Part shown: piece after piece, positions 1-9,262 of the stretch
How the letters are laid out: every line of letters begins with the position of its first letter
How positions within the stretch are numbered: position 1 is the first letter of the stretch
Assembly (NCBI RefSeq): GCF_001552715.1
Contig: NZ_BCRS01000022.1
Span: forward strand, 1 to 47,914
DNA from: Mycolicibacterium vaccae NBRC 14118 = CIP 105934
GTDB lineage: Bacteria; Actinomycetota; Actinomycetes; Mycobacteriales; Mycobacteriaceae
DNA length: 47,914 nucleotides
Direction: 5' to 3'
The notes under the pieces: model-generated
Told to the model about the DNA's origin: nothing
The model's input: the letters and a program-made list of their open reading frames with translations, nothing else
The model's database searches: none
Made by a program: the position numbers and the translations under genes

Positions 1-1
1 C

Positions 2-535
2 GTCGAGCTGGCAGCCGCGGCCCCGCCGGCCGAAGCGCCGGCACCGCCGCCGCCTGCCGAACTTGTGCCTGTTGCCGCCGAGCCGGTCGTCGCAGAACCT
101 GTTGCCCCAGAACCGGTCGTCGCAGAACCTGTTGCCGTCGAGGAAGTCTCGGCGTTCCACGACGTGGCGCCGGCCCTCGCGGCCCCGCCGGCCGCGGGAT
201 CCGACCTGCCCGTGGAGTCGGCTCCAATCCTGCACGCCGCCGCGGTGCCCGTGGCCGCGCCCGGCCCGGTCGTGCCAGTCGTCCCGGTGCCACCGTTGCC
301 CCTGGGGGCGCCGGTGCCGGTGGTGGCGATGAGCCCGCCGGCCCCGGCCGCACCGCTGACGCTGCCGGCGGTGCCGCTCGGTGACGCGTTGCCGGCGTTC
401 CCGCTTCTTCCGGCGACCCTTCCCGTTCCCCGGGACTTCATCTGCGAGGGCACGGCATGGTCGGCGGGTCCCACCGCGCCCGTCGACAGCGCATCCGGGG
501 ACGTGACGCGGAACCTGGACCGTGAGGAGTGGTGA
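2..535 (+). CDS. Ala/Pro/Val-rich low-complexity protein, C-terminal part (5' end outside window)
   Basis: This is an open frame that is already open at the window edge and closes at a TGA at 533-535, so only the C-terminal ~177 residues are visible. A GTG at 65 lies in frame but has no ribosome site and is unlikely to be the start. The product is almost entirely Ala, Pro and Val, with a short internal repeat (EPVVAEPVA type) and a less biased tail containing a single Cys. I see no membrane segment in the visible part. The strong third-position GC bias of this frame argues that it is coding. Such composition is common in mycobacterial cell-envelope or secreted proteins, but I do not recognise the family and assign no function. 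Confidence 0.6.
   Translation, partial: VELAAAAPPAEAPAPPPPAELVPVAAEPVVAEPVAPEPVVAEPVAVEEVSAFHDVAPALAAPPAAGSDLPVESAPILHAAAVPVAAPGPVVPVVPVPPLPLGAPVPVVAMSPPAPAAPLTLPAVPLGDALPAFPLLPATLPVPRDFICEGTAWSAGPTAPVDSASGDVTRNLDREEW
83..136 (+). repeat. In-frame tandem direct repeat, 30-nt period
   Basis: A 24-nt block at 83-106 recurs exactly at 113-136, so the period is 30 nt or ten codons. It encodes the duplicated Pro-Val-Val-Ala-Glu-Pro-Val-Ala block of the partial protein. A degenerate third copy precedes it. The period keeps the reading frame, so copy number could vary by slippage without breaking the gene. Confidence 0.8.
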
Positions 536-695
536 CCGGTGGGCAGATTCGCCTTGCCGCACTGAGTGATTGCCCCGGTGTACTGCACGTCACGTCATGG
601 CCGTCGAGTGACGTTGCGGGGGTTCACTGGAGCCAGAACAAGGCGGATGGCATTGTTGTGCGGTGATTCGCACCCATGTTCGCCCGTAGGCACGT

Positions 696-701
696 TACTG
701 T
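696..701 (+). promoter_or_regulatory. Candidate -10 box (TACTGT) for the universal stress protein gene
   Basis: TACTGT fits the mycobacterial TANNNT -10 consensus. It lies about 37 nt upstream of the ATG, which would give a short leader carrying the ribosome site. No convincing -35 is visible. The rest of 536-738 holds no recognisable gene, and I found no CRP or DosR box in it. Confidence 0.35.
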
Positions 702-738
702 CTCGGGTGGCACTGCAACTGACGCTGGGAGGATATGG

Positions 739-1182
739 ATGAGCGCCTATCAAACGGTGCTGGTTGGTACAGACGGATCTGATTCGTCGCTGCGTGCCGT
801 CGACCGCGCCGCTCAGATCGCTGCCGGGGCGAACGCGAAGCTCATCGTCGCGACCGCCTACTTCCCTCAGCACGAGGACGCCCGCGCTGCGGACGTGCTC
901 AAGGACGAGGGTTACAAGATGTCCGGCAACGCTCCGATCTACGCGATCCTTCGTGAGGCACGTGACCGCGCCAAGGCTGCCGGGGCACAGAGCATCGAGG
1001 AGAAGGCCGTCGTCGGCGCGCCGGTGGATGCGCTCGTCGAACTTGCCGAGGAGGTCAGCGCGGATTTGCTGGTCGTCGGCAATGTCGGACTGAGCACGAT
1101 CGCCGGCCGCCTGCTGGGGTCCGTTCCCGCCAATGTGGCGCGGCGGTCCAAGAGCGACGTGCTGATCGTGCACACCTCCTGA
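739..1182 (+). CDS. Universal stress protein (UspA fold), Rv1636/TB15.3 type
   Basis: The product is 147 aa, the usual size for a single-domain UspA protein. The N-terminus carries the first strand (VLVGTDGSDSS). The C-terminal part carries the nucleotide-binding signature G-x2-G-x9-G-S (GNVGLSTIAGRLLGSVPANV). The start is the ATG at 739 because GGGAGGA lies 5 nt upstream; the frame could open at 676 but that start has no ribosome site. The M. tuberculosis relative Rv1636 and its M. smegmatis counterpart are reported to bind cAMP tightly, so this is probably an abundant cytosolic cAMP/ATP-binding protein. That fits with two cyclase-domain genes further along. The gene converges on the aldolase gene, with a hairpin between them. 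cAMP binding is inferred from the family. Confidence 0.93.
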   Translation: MSAYQTVLVGTDGSDSSLRAVDRAAQIAAGANAKLIVATAYFPQHEDARAADVLKDEGYKMSGNAPIYAILREARDRAKAAGAQSIEEKAVVGAPVDALVELAEEVSADLLVVGNVGLSTIAGRLLGSVPANVARRSKSDVLIVHTS

Positions 1183-1199
1183 CCCGGAGCGAAGACGAA

Positions 1200-1232
1200 G
1201 AACCCTGGGCCGGCTCTGCCGACCCAGGGTTC
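1200..1232. terminator. Bidirectional hairpin between convergent genes
   Basis: A perfect 10-bp stem (GAACCCTGGG at 1200-1209 with CCCAGGGTTC at 1223-1232) encloses a 13-nt loop. It sits 17 nt after the stress-protein stop and 7 nt beyond the aldolase stop on the other strand. There is no long U-tract, as is usual for mycobacterial terminators, but the position fits shared termination. Confidence 0.7.
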
Positions 1233-1239
1233 TCTCATG

Positions 1240-2124
1240 TCAGGTGTTCGATGCCTTGGCGATCGCGGTGATGGCCGCATCCAGCGCCGAGTTGAATTCC
1301 TCGTCGCTCTGCTGGGCGGTCAGACCTTCGGTGAGCGCACGCGAGAAGCTCGCGATGACCCCCTGGTTGGCGGCCAGCTTGTCGCAGGCCTGCTCCCGGT
1401 TGTAGCCGCCCGAGAGCGCCACCACCCGCAGTACCTTCGGGTGCTCGACGAGCTCACGGTAGAGGTTGTCGACATCGGGCAGGGTCAGCTTTAGCATCAC
1501 GGCCTGGTCGTCGCCCAGGCTGTCGAGAGCCTTGAGGATCGACGCCTTGAGCTGCTCCTCGGCCTTGCCCTTCTCGGGGCTGTGGATGTCGACCTCGGGC
1601 TCGATGATCGGCACCAGTCCGGCGGCCAGGATCTGCCGGCCGACCTCGAACTGCTGCTCGACGACAGCGTCCAGGCCTGCGCCGGGAAGCTTGATCACCG
1701 AGCGCATCTTGGTGCCGAAGACACCCTTGTCGCGGGCGCGGGCGAGCAGGTCGTCGAGGCCCGGGATGGGCTTCATCACCTGGGCGCCGTCCTTCTCCTC
1801 GGCCAGGCCCTTGTCGACCTTCAGGAACGGCACGATCTGCTTGACGTTCCACAGGTAGTCGGCGGTGTCGCGGCCCTCGATCTGCCGGTCCATCGTGTCC
1901 TCGAACAGGATGGCGCCGACGATCCGGTCGCCGTCGAAGCTCGGGCTGGTGATGATGCGGGTCCGCATCTCGTGCACCAGATCGAACATCTCGGCGTCGC
2001 TGGAGTACGCGTCCTCGGCGATGCCGTACAGCTTCAGCGCCTTGGGCGTGCTGCCACCGCTCTGGTCGAGCGCCGCAATGAAGCCGGCTCCCTGCTGGGC
2101 CTTGTTGAACTGGTCGCTGCTCAT
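1240..2124 (-). CDS. fda: Class I fructose-bisphosphate aldolase
   Basis: The product is 294 aa. It cleaves fructose 1,6-bisphosphate to dihydroxyacetone phosphate and glyceraldehyde 3-phosphate in glycolysis and gluconeogenesis, using a lysine Schiff base rather than zinc. The N-terminal [18 protein letters not shown] stretch and the overall sequence closely resemble the staphylococcal-type Fda as I remember it. The expected Schiff-base lysine is about K212 (VMLKLTLP) and the acid/base glutamate about E175 (IIEPEVDI). The start is the ATG at 2124, preceded by AGAAAGGGATC; the frame runs further upstream but would overlap the neighbouring gene. Mycobacteria also carry a class II enzyme, usually elsewhere, so this would be a second, metal-independent aldolase. 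Confidence 0.93.
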   Translation of the reverse strand: MSSDQFNKAQQGAGFIAALDQSGGSTPKALKLYGIAEDAYSSDAEMFDLVHEMRTRIITSPSFDGDRIVGAILFEDTMDRQIEGRDTADYLWNVKQIVPFLKVDKGLAEEKDGAQVMKPIPGLDDLLARARDKGVFGTKMRSVIKLPGAGLDAVVEQQFEVGRQILAAGLVPIIEPEVDIHSPEKGKAEEQLKASILKALDSLGDDQAVMLKLTLPDVDNLYRELVEHPKVLRVVALSGGYNREQACDKLAANQGVIASFSRALTEGLTAQQSDEEFNSALDAAITAIAKASNT

Positions 2125-2158
2125 GATCCCTTTCTGAACCTTCTCTCCGGTACCGCGG

Positions 2159-2836
2159 TCACCAACCGCGCTCGCGCCATTCGTCCAGATGCGGACGTTC
2201 GGTCCCGAGCGTGGTGTCGTCGCCGTGTCCTGGATACACGGCGGTTTCATCGGGGAAGACGTCGAACACGCGCTCGGTGACGTCGCCGAGCAACTGTTCG
2301 AAGTCGCCTTCCCTCCAGGTCTTGCCGACGCCACCGGGGAACAGGCAGTCACCTGTGAACAGGTGGACCCTGCCGTCGGTGGCCGGCCCGCTCAGCGCCA
2401 GGGCCACCGAACCGGGCGTGTGGCCGCGCAGGTGGATCACGTCGAAATTCAATTCGCCGACGGTCAGGGTGTCGCCGCCGGACAGCAGGCGGTCCGGGGC
2501 GACGGGCAGCGGTCCGGCGTCCAGGCTGTGTGCGGCCGTCGGCGCATCGGTGCTGTCCACGATGTCCTTGAGCGCCAGCCAGTGGTCCTGATGCTGATGG
2601 CTGGTGACGATCAGCGACAGCGTCGGCGCGTGCCGGTCGATCAGTTCGAGCAGGCTCTCCGCGTCGTTGGCGGCGTCTATGAGTAACGTCTCGCCGGTCT
2701 GGGAACAGGTGACCAGGTAGGCGTTGTTGTCCATAGGACCCACCGACACCTTGATGATCGACGCTCCCGGAAGTGTGCGTCGCGCCGCCCGCTGGGGCTC
2801 GACGTGGCCCGTGTAGTTGTCGTCGACGACTGTCAT
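2159..2836 (-). CDS. Metallo-beta-lactamase-fold hydrolase (glyoxalase II-like, Rv1637c type)
   Basis: The product is 225 aa. The metal-binding motif HQHQDH (family HxHxDH) follows the second half of the first domain. A later GHTPGS histidine, a TGDCLF aspartate and a PGHGDDT histidine supply the other ligands expected of a dinuclear MBL hydrolase. Family members hydrolyse thioesters such as S-lactoylglutathione, or other esters; mycobacteria lack glutathione, so the substrate here is unknown. The ATG at 2836 was chosen because the protein then begins just before the fold (TVVDDNYTG), although no clear ribosome site precedes it. The frame extends upstream across the uvrA promoter, which makes the longer start unlikely. 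It is divergent from uvrA and lies 34 nt from the aldolase start, probably co-transcribed with it. Confidence 0.88.
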   Translation of the reverse strand: MTVVDDNYTGHVEPQRAARRTLPGASIIKVSVGPMDNNAYLVTCSQTGETLLIDAANDAESLLELIDRHAPTLSLIVTSHQHQDHWLALKDIVDSTDAPTAAHSLDAGPLPVAPDRLLSGGDTLTVGELNFDVIHLRGHTPGSVALALSGPATDGRVHLFTGDCLFPGGVGKTWREGDFEQLLGDVTERVFDVFPDETAVYPGHGDDTTLGTERPHLDEWRERGW

Positions 2837-2890
2837 GGGCAACCACGTTACTTCGTGCGCTCCGGGCGGCGGCGACACCGTCGGAGAAAC

Positions 2891-2913
2891 ATGTCGGTGG
2901 TCAGACCTAGCAT
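2891..2913 (+). promoter_or_regulatory. PafBC-type (RecA-independent) DNA-damage promoter of uvrA
   Basis: ATGTCGGTG at 2891-2899, eight intervening bases, and TAGCAT at 2908-2913 match the mycobacterial RecA-independent damage promoter TTGTCRGTG-N8-TANNNT. Only the first base of the upstream element differs, and the spacing is exact. This places the transcription start near 2920, leaving a leader of about 57 nt. uvrA is reported to belong to the PafBC regulon. No classical LexA box was seen here. Confidence 0.8.
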
Positions 2914-2976
2914 GGGTCTGTACTGCGCCCACTCAACGAACAGGGCCGAGACATTTGAGTATCAGAAGGGGCATCG

Positions 2977-5880
2977 GTGGCTGACCGCCTAGTTGTCAAG
3001 GGTGCCCGGGAGCACAATCTGCGTGGGGTCGACCTCGACCTGCCGCGCGACGCCATGATCGTGTTCACCGGGCTGTCGGGCTCCGGCAAATCGTCGCTGG
3101 CCTTCGACACCATCTTCGCCGAGGGGCAGCGACGCTACGTCGAATCGCTGTCGGCGTACGCCCGCCAGTTCCTGGGCCAGATGGACAAACCCGACGTCGA
3201 CTTCATCGAGGGCCTCTCGCCTGCGGTGTCGATCGACCAGAAGTCGACCAACCGGAACCCGCGTTCGACTGTCGGCACCATCACCGAGGTCTACGACTAT
3301 CTGCGTCTGCTCTACGCCCGCGCCGGCACACCGCACTGCCCGGTGTGTGGCGAGCGGATCGCCAAACAGACCCCGCAGCAGATCGTCGACCAGGTCCTCG
3401 CGATGGACGAAGGGCTCCGCTTCCAGGTGCTGGCGCCGGTGGTGCGCACCCGCAAGGGCGAGTTCGTCGACCTGTTCGACAAGCTGAACACCCAGGGCTA
3501 CAGCAGGGTGCGGGTGGACGGCGTGGTGTATCCGCTGACCGAACCGCCCAAGCTGAAGAAGCAGGAAAAGCACGACATCGAGGTCGTCGTGGACCGGTTG
3601 ACGGTCAAGGCGAGCGCCAAGCAGCGTCTCACCGACTCGGTGGAGACCGCACTGAACCTCGCCGACGGCATCCTCGTCCTCGAATTCGTCGACCGGGAGG
3701 ACGATCACCCGCATCGCGAGCAGCGCTTCTCGGAGAAGCTGGCCTGCCCGAACGGCCACCCACTGGCCGTCGACGACCTCGAGCCCCGGTCGTTCTCGTT
3801 CAACTCGCCCTACGGGGCGTGCCCGGAATGCCTGGGTCTGGGCATCCGCAAGGAGGTCGACCCCGACCTCGTGGTGCCCGACCCCGACCTCACCTTGGCC
3901 GAGGGGGCCATCGCGCCCTGGTCGATGGGTAACACCGCCGAGTACTTCACCCGGATGTTGTCCGGTCTGGGCGACCAACTCGGGTTCGACGTCAACACCC
4001 CCTGGAAGAAACTCCCGGCCAAGGCGCGCCGGGCGATCCTGGAGGGCTGCGACGAGCAGGTGCACGTCCGGTACAAGAACCGCTACGGACGGACCCGGTC
4101 GTACTACGCCGACTTCGAAGGCGTGATGGCGTTCCTGCACCGACGGATGGAGCAGACCGACTCCGAGCAGACGAAGGAGCGGCTCGAAGGCTTCATGCGC
4201 GACGTGCCGTGCCCGGAGTGCGAAGGCACCCGTCTCAAGCCGGAGATCCTGGCGGTCACGATGACCGCCGGCAAGTTTGGCCCGAAGTCCATCGCCGAGG
4301 TCGCCGAACTGTCCATCGCCGAGTGCGCGGAGTTCCTCAACGCGCTCACCCTGGGCACCAGGGAGGCGGCCATCGCCGGGCAGGTGCTCAAGGAGATCCA
4401 GTCACGGCTCGGCTTCCTGCTCGACGTGGGACTGGACTATCTGTCGCTGTCGCGGGCGGCGGGCACACTCTCCGGCGGTGAGGCGCAACGCATCCGGCTG
4501 GCCACCCAGATCGGTTCCGGTCTGGTCGGGGTGCTCTACGTGCTCGACGAGCCGTCGATCGGGCTGCATCAACGTGACAACCGCAGGCTGATCGACACCC
4601 TGGTCCGCCTGCGCGACCTGGGCAACACACTGATCGTCGTCGAACACGACCTCGACACGATCGCGCACGCCGACTGGGTGGTCGACATCGGCCCCGCCGC
4701 CGGTGAGCATGGCGGCCAGATCGTGCACAGCGGCACCTACGCGGATCTGCTCAAGAACCCCGAATCGATCACCGGCGCCTATCTCTCCGGTAAAGAGGAG
4801 ATCGAGGTCCCGGAGATGCGCCGGGTGGTGGACAAGAAGCGTCAGCTCACCGTGGTCGGCGCGCGCGAGCACAACCTGCGCGAGATCGACGTCGCGTTCC
4901 CGCTCGGGGTGCTGACCTCGGTCACCGGTGTCTCGGGCTCCGGCAAGTCGACGCTGGTCAACGACATCCTGGCCTCGGTGCTGGCCAACAAGCTCAACGG
5001 GGCGCGGCAGGTGCCGGGCCGGCACACCCGGATCAACGGACTGGACCAGCTCGACAAGCTCGTCCGCGTCGACCAGTCGCCGATCGGGCGGACCCCGCGG
5101 TCCAACCCGGCGACGTACACCGGGGTGTTCGACAAGATCCGCACGCTGTTCGCCGCGACCACCGAAGCCAAGGTGCGCGGTTATCAACCGGGCCGGTTCT
5201 CGTTCAACGTCAAGGGCGGACGGTGCGAGGCGTGTTCGGGTGACGGCACCATCAAGATCGAAATGAACTTCCTGCCCGACGTGTACGTGCCGTGCGAGGT
5301 GTGCCACGGCGCCCGCTACAACCGCGAGACCCTCGAGGTGCACTACAAAGGCAAGACCATCGCCGAGGTCCTGGACATGTCGATCGAGGAGGCGGCCGAG
5401 TTCTTCGAGCCGATCAGCTCGATCCACCGGTATCTGAGGACTCTCGTCGACGTCGGGCTCGGCTATGTCCGCCTGGGCCAGCCCGCGCCGACGCTGTCCG
5501 GCGGTGAAGCCCAGCGCGTGAAGCTGGCCTCCGAGCTGCAGAAGAGGTCCACCGGCCGCACCATCTACATCCTCGACGAACCGACCACCGGCCTGCATTT
5601 CGAGGACATCCGCAAGCTGCTGACCGTGATCAACGGCCTTGTCGACAAAGGCAATACGGTGATCGTGATCGAGCACAACCTCGACGTGATCAAGACCTCG
5701 GACTGGATCATCGACATGGGACCCGAAGGTGGCTCGGGCGGCGGCACCGTGGTCGCGACCGGCACCCCCGAGGAAGTGGCGGCCAACCCGGACAGCTACA
5801 CGGGCCACTTCCTGGCCGAGACTCTGGGCATGGCCCGACCGAAGGCGAAGGCGCGCAGGCGGACCAAGGTCAGCGCCTGA
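2977..5880 (+). CDS. uvrA: Excinuclease ABC subunit A
   Basis: The product is 967 aa, normal for UvrA, the damage-recognition ATPase of nucleotide excision repair. Each half is an ABC ATPase. The first Walker A is GLSGSGKSS (residues about 32-40), with signature [12 protein letters not shown] and Walker [12 protein letters not shown]. The second half has [21 protein letters not shown] and [11 protein letters not shown]. The DNA-contacting zinc module is present in the second half (CEAC...CEVC), and the insertion-domain cysteines appear in the first half (CPVC, then CPNG...CPEC). The start is the GTG at 2977 with AGAAGGG 6 nt upstream. A GNAT gene follows after 2 nt. Expression is probably DNA-damage induced through the promoter at 2891-2913. 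Confidence 0.98.
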   Translation: MADRLVVKGAREHNLRGVDLDLPRDAMIVFTGLSGSGKSSLAFDTIFAEGQRRYVESLSAYARQFLGQMDKPDVDFIEGLSPAVSIDQKSTNRNPRSTVGTITEVYDYLRLLYARAGTPHCPVCGERIAKQTPQQIVDQVLAMDEGLRFQVLAPVVRTRKGEFVDLFDKLNTQGYSRVRVDGVVYPLTEPPKLKKQEKHDIEVVVDRLTVKASAKQRLTDSVETALNLADGILVLEFVDREDDHPHREQRFSEKLACPNGHPLAVDDLEPRSFSFNSPYGACPECLGLGIRKEVDPDLVVPDPDLTLAEGAIAPWSMGNTAEYFTRMLSGLGDQLGFDVNTPWKKLPAKARRAILEGCDEQVHVRYKNRYGRTRSYYADFEGVMAFLHRRMEQTDSEQTKERLEGFMRDVPCPECEGTRLKPEILAVTMTAGKFGPKSIAEVAELSIAECAEFLNALTLGTREAAIAGQVLKEIQSRLGFLLDVGLDYLSLSRAAGTLSGGEAQRIRLATQIGSGLVGVLYVLDEPSIGLHQRDNRRLIDTLVRLRDLGNTLIVVEHDLDTIAHADWVVDIGPAAGEHGGQIVHSGTYADLLKNPESITGAYLSGKEEIEVPEMRRVVDKKRQLTVVGAREHNLREIDVAFPLGVLTSVTGVSGSGKSTLVNDILASVLANKLNGARQVPGRHTRINGLDQLDKLVRVDQSPIGRTPRSNPATYTGVFDKIRTLFAATTEAKVRGYQPGRFSFNVKGGRCEACSGDGTIKIEMNFLPDVYVPCEVCHGARYNRETLEVHYKGKTIAEVLDMSIEEAAEFFEPISSIHRYLRTLVDVGLGYVRLGQPAPTLSGGEAQRVKLASELQKRSTGRTIYILDEPTTGLHFEDIRKLLTVINGLVDKGNTVIVIEHNLDVIKTSDWIIDMGPEGGSGGGTVVATGTPEEVAANPDSYTGHFLAETLGMARPKAKARRRTKVSA

Positions 5881-5882
5881 CG

Positions 5883-6398
5883 GTGGTCGACGCCGTGACC
5901 GTCCGTCCTGCGGAGCCGGAGGACGTGGACGCGATCGGCGCGATCTACGCCCACCATGTGCGCACGGGTGTGGCGACGTTCGAACTCGAACCGCCCGGAC
6001 GTGACGAGTTGCTGCGCCGCATGGCCGCGGTCACCGACGCGGGGCTGCCGTATCTGGTGGCCGTCGCCGACGGGCAGGTGGCCGGATATGCGTACTGCGC
6101 GCCCTGGAAGTCCCGGCGGGCCTATCGTTTCACGGTCGAGGACTCGGTCTACGTCGCGCCGGACGCCGCCGGTCGGGGCGTCGGCGGCGCCCTGTTGGAC
6201 TCGCTTCTCGACGAGTGCGCACAGGTCGGGATCCGGCAGGTGATCGCCGTCATCGTGGACGCCGACGCGGCCGCATCGCTGGCCCTGCACCGCCGCCGCG
6301 GTTTCACCGACGCGGGCCGGCTGTCGGCAGTCGGCTTCAAACACGACCGGTGGCTGGACACCGTGCTGTTGCAGAAGGCCCTCCCTCACTCCAGCTGA
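5883..6398 (+). CDS. GNAT N-acetyltransferase, phosphinothricin-acetyltransferase-like
   Basis: The product is 171 aa with the GNAT fold. The opening VTVRPAEPEDVDAIGAIYAH and a central RAYRFTVEDSVYV resemble the Bar/Pat subfamily. The acetyl-CoA pyrophosphate loop is AGRGVGGALL. These enzymes acetylate amino groups of small molecules such as phosphinothricin or methionine sulfoximine; the true substrate is not evident. It starts 2 nt after the uvrA stop, either at the GTG at 5883 or at the GTG at 5895, with no ribosome site of its own, so it is probably translated by coupling to uvrA and shares its induction. Its last 13 nt overlap the convergent HTH_42 gene. Confidence 0.85.
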   Translation: MVDAVTVRPAEPEDVDAIGAIYAHHVRTGVATFELEPPGRDELLRRMAAVTDAGLPYLVAVADGQVAGYAYCAPWKSRRAYRFTVEDSVYVAPDAAGRGVGGALLDSLLDECAQVGIRQVIAVIVDADAAASLALHRRRGFTDAGRLSAVGFKHDRWLDTVLLQKALPHSS

Positions 6399-7561
6399 GG
6401 CCTGCACGCGGGGGACGGAAAGCGCGGGTTCACCCGCACCCCGTCCAACCAGTCCGTCAGCGCATCGGCGCGGGCCGAGAGTGCCTTGCGTGCAACGCGT
6501 CCCACATCTTCGACCATCACCAACTCCACCCGGCCGGCGGAATCCTGCCGCCACGCACCGACGATGCGCCCGTCCACCCAGACCGTCGGCCCCGCGTTGC
6601 CGTTGCGGTCGAACACCGCGTCGCGGTGTGGCCCCAGGTACCAGTCGCGCCCGGCCCACCCCATCGTCGTGACATCCAGCCCGGGCAGAAGCGCCGACCA
6701 GGGTCCGACGTCAGGCACCGGCTCGTCGTCACCCGGCAGCACATATCCGGGCACGCCGTCCATGTCGACCTCGACGGCGTCGACGTCGGCCAGCGCCTGC
6801 CGCGCCCAGCCGAGCGTATTGCCGAACCACCACTTGACGTCGGTCACCGTGGCAGGACCGAACGCATACAGCCAACGCCGGACCAGGTCGGCGCGGGCCT
6901 GCTCCGGCGGTACCGCCTCGGCGGGCTCCAGCCACCGGTCGGCCGCGACCCACCGCGGTCGCGACGTGGTCCAGCCGCCGTCGTTGGGGCCACGGACGAT
7001 GTGACCACGAGCAGCCAGCACGGTCAGTACCCGCGGCGCCAGATGCGCTTCCCCGCCGTAGGGCTTGCCCGGTGCGGGGTCGTGGGTTCCGCTCAGCTCC
7101 GGGAGCGCTTCACGCAACTGCCTGGCCGTGCACGGCCCCTCTTCGAGCAGATGCCGGATCACCGCCGCGCCGGCGGTCTCCAGCCACCCGAGGCCGTCGT
7201 CGGCCACCCCCGCCTTCTCGACGTCAGCGGCCAGTCGGCGCGCCTCGTTGGCGGCCACTCGGTCGCTGGCCGCCGACTGCACCGCCGGCAGATGCCCGGG
7301 CCGGACCACCCACAACGTCCGCCGCATCGCCAGATGCTTGACCAGCGAACGCCGTTCGTAGAGCGCCGCGTTCAGATCGGCCACCCGGTATCCGGGCACC
7401 CTCGCCCACAGTGACAGATGAGGGGTGGCCGGGTCGGTCGCATGCAGGCCGACCAGCTGACCGGTCACCGATTCCGCCGTCGCCACAGAGTCCGGACCGG
7501 AGGCCAGCAGGTGGCGGACGGCCAGCCGGGCGCGCCGCTCGTGGAGGGGGATGGACCGCAT
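6386..7561 (-). CDS. HTH_42 (AlkZ/YcaQ-like) winged-helix DNA-binding protein
   Basis: The product is 391 aa and has the layout of the HTH_42 superfamily (formerly DUF1006), with tandem winged-helix domains throughout and a short C-terminal beta region. This superfamily includes the AlkZ and YcaQ/AlkX glycosylases that remove bulky alkyl adducts and unhook interstrand crosslinks. In those enzymes the catalytic motif is QxQ or QxD. The equivalent place here reads LVGLHATDPATPHLSLWAR, so His40 and Thr42 replace the two key residues. Glycosylase activity is therefore uncertain. It is convergent with the uvrA-GNAT unit, overlapping by 13 nt. The ATG at 7561 is the first start; no strong ribosome site is seen. 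Confidence 0.78.
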   Translation of the reverse strand: MRSIPLHERRARLAVRHLLASGPDSVATAESVTGQLVGLHATDPATPHLSLWARVPGYRVADLNAALYERRSLVKHLAMRRTLWVVRPGHLPAVQSAASDRVAANEARRLAADVEKAGVADDGLGWLETAGAAVIRHLLEEGPCTARQLREALPELSGTHDPAPGKPYGGEAHLAPRVLTVLAARGHIVRGPNDGGWTTSRPRWVAADRWLEPAEAVPPEQARADLVRRWLYAFGPATVTDVKWWFGNTLGWARQALADVDAVEVDMDGVPGYVLPGDDEPVPDVGPWSALLPGLDVTTMGWAGRDWYLGPHRDAVFDRNGNAGPTVWVDGRIVGAWRQDSAGRVELVMVEDVGRVARKALSARADALTDWLDGVRVNPRFPSPACRPQLE

Positions 7562-7611
7562 CGAGACCGAACGTACCGCCGGGCTCCGACACCGGACGGC
7601 GGGACACCCGA

Positions 7612-7866
7612 CTATTGGTCGTCCGGCGCCTTCGGGGTCATCGACTCGCGGATCCGGGCGAGGCGTTCGGCGGCCGCGCGCTGCCGCATGTCGTACTGCT
7701 GCTCGACCGCGTGACCCTCCGGTGTCTCCGAGGCCAGTTCGGCTGAACCGATCGACGTCGCGTAGCGGGTCTCGATCTTCTCGCGAACCGCATCGAACGT
7801 CGGCACACCGTCGGAGGTGTAACCGGTTTCGGGCTCGGCGGGGGGAACGTCCGGCATATCCGACAC
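7612..7866 (-). CDS. Small conserved-type hypothetical protein
   Basis: The product is 84 aa, charged and probably soluble. It has an acidic, Pro-rich N-terminus (about 20 residues) and a helical Arg/Glu/Ala-rich C-terminus that could form an amphipathic helix or coiled coil. I do not recognise a domain. It lies 1 nt downstream of the esterase-like gene stop and 50 nt upstream of the HTH_42 start, so it is probably in the same leftward operon. A small gene in the equivalent position in M. tuberculosis (Rv1638A) may be the counterpart, but I could not align them. Confidence 0.7.
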   Translation of the reverse strand: MSDMPDVPPAEPETGYTSDGVPTFDAVREKIETRYATSIGSAELASETPEGHAVEQQYDMRQRAAAERLARIRESMTPKAPDDQ

Positions 7867-7867
7867 G

Positions 7868-9178
7868 CTACCCGCGGATCGTCCACGGCAGACCGACCTG
7901 CGGTGCCGCCGGGGTGCCGATCCTGCCCGCGAGCCAGGGCAGCGCGGCGGTGAACGCGGTCGATGCGAACGGCCAGTCGTGGTTGCCCGGTTGGCTCACC
8001 ACCGCGCAGTCGATGCCCGCCGTGCGTCCGAGCGCGCACAACGTCTGCGCGGCGACGGCCTGGTCGTTGGGCTTGGGGTCCTCGGCCACTGCGACGGCGT
8101 CGTTGACGTCGAACCATCCGGCCATGCCGCGATAAAGGCCGTGCCGGGTGATCACCGCGGCCGGGTCGAACGAGGTGTACGCGGCGGTGTCGCCGCCGAA
8201 GAGTCGCTGGACGGTCTCGTCCCGGGTCCCGGCGTTGGGTGCGGCATCACCGGCGATGTCGACGAACGCGCTGAACACGTCGGGGTGCATCACGGTCAGG
8301 TCGACCGCGCAGGTGCCGCCCATCGACCACCCCACCACCCCCCAGTTCGCAGCGGCCGCGCTCACCCCGAACTTCGCCTTCACGTACGGCACCACGTCGC
8401 CGACGAGATGCTTGGCGGAGTTGCCGCGGGGCCCGTCGACACATTCGGTGTCGTTGTTGAACGTGCCGCCGGGGTCGACGAACACGAACACCGGGGCGTA
8501 CCCGCCGTGGGCGGCGGCGAAGTCGTCGAGCGTCTTCACCGCGCCGCCGGCACGCAGCCAGTCAGCCGGGGTGTTGAACTCGCCGCCGATCATCATCACC
8601 GCCGGCAGAGCCGGGGGAGGATCGCTGGCAAACCACGCCGGCGGCAGGTACACCCATTCCTGGCGGTGCTTGAAACCCGATGTGCTGGCGGGGATGTCGA
8701 CGGCGACCAGGCTGCCCTTGATCGGGATCTTGTGCCGGCTCTGCATCGCCGCGACAGTGACCTGGTCGGTCTGGTCGGGCAGTGGTCCCGCGGTCAACTG
8801 GTTCCAGGCCGTCTGCACGGTGGGGAAGTAGCCGACCCAGAGGTTCAGCACCAACGCCGTGGAGAGCACGCACAACGGCACCGCCAGTACGGCGACCGCC
8901 CGGCGCCACCACCGGGCTCCCCACCAGCCGGCCACCAACACCCCGAGAGCGAAGCCGGACAACGCGATCCACGCCCAGAACGTGGCCGGTGCCGGATTCG
9001 TGTCGTCGGCCACGCCGGCCGATCGGACGTAGCAGTACGCGACGACGGCGAGCACCCCGCCGATCAGCGCCGACCACGGCAGCCACACCCACCGCCACCG
9101 CCGGGTCCGCCATCCCGCCGCGGCGGCCACGGCGACCACTGCCAGGATCTGCACCGAAACCGGCAACCAACCGTGCAT
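7868..9178 (-). CDS. Membrane-anchored alpha/beta hydrolase of the esterase D / mycolyltransferase fold (Rv1639c type)
   Basis: The product is 436 aa. Four hydrophobic segments fill residues about 4-115. An external domain with the esterase D fold follows. The nucleophile elbow GWSMGG gives Ser at about 285, and the C-terminal GNHDWPF supplies the histidine. The fold is shared with antigen 85 and with Corynebacteriales envelope esterases, so it probably acts on envelope lipids or esters outside the membrane; the substrate is unknown. The ATG at 9178 was preferred, and a GTG at 9196 is also in frame; neither has a clear ribosome site. It lies 84 nt downstream of lysX on the same strand. Confidence 0.82.
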   Translation of the reverse strand: MHGWLPVSVQILAVVAVAAAAGWRTRRWRWVWLPWSALIGGVLAVVAYCYVRSAGVADDTNPAPATFWAWIALSGFALGVLVAGWWGARWWRRAVAVLAVPLCVLSTALVLNLWVGYFPTVQTAWNQLTAGPLPDQTDQVTVAAMQSRHKIPIKGSLVAVDIPASTSGFKHRQEWVYLPPAWFASDPPPALPAVMMIGGEFNTPADWLRAGGAVKTLDDFAAAHGGYAPVFVFVDPGGTFNNDTECVDGPRGNSAKHLVGDVVPYVKAKFGVSAAAANWGVVGWSMGGTCAVDLTVMHPDVFSAFVDIAGDAAPNAGTRDETVQRLFGGDTAAYTSFDPAAVITRHGLYRGMAGWFDVNDAVAVAEDPKPNDQAVAAQTLCALGRTAGIDCAVVSQPGNHDWPFASTAFTAALPWLAGRIGTPAAPQVGLPWTIRG

Positions 9179-9262
9179 CAACGTCACAGCACCCACATTG
9201 ACCCGCGTGGCTGGAAACGAGCTGTGACCCTGCTGCGAACGCGGTTCGGTTCGACGGCCGGG

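Noticed and set aside
536..738. CRP or DosR operator upstream of the universal stress protein gene
   Set aside because: GTGA and TCAC elements occur but their spacing (12 nt) does not fit the CRP palindrome, and no DosR-type box is present.
595..1173. 192-residue minus-strand frame opposite the stress-protein gene
   Set aside because: The plus-strand UspA gene has a clear family match and ribosome site; the reverse frame shows no conserved pattern.
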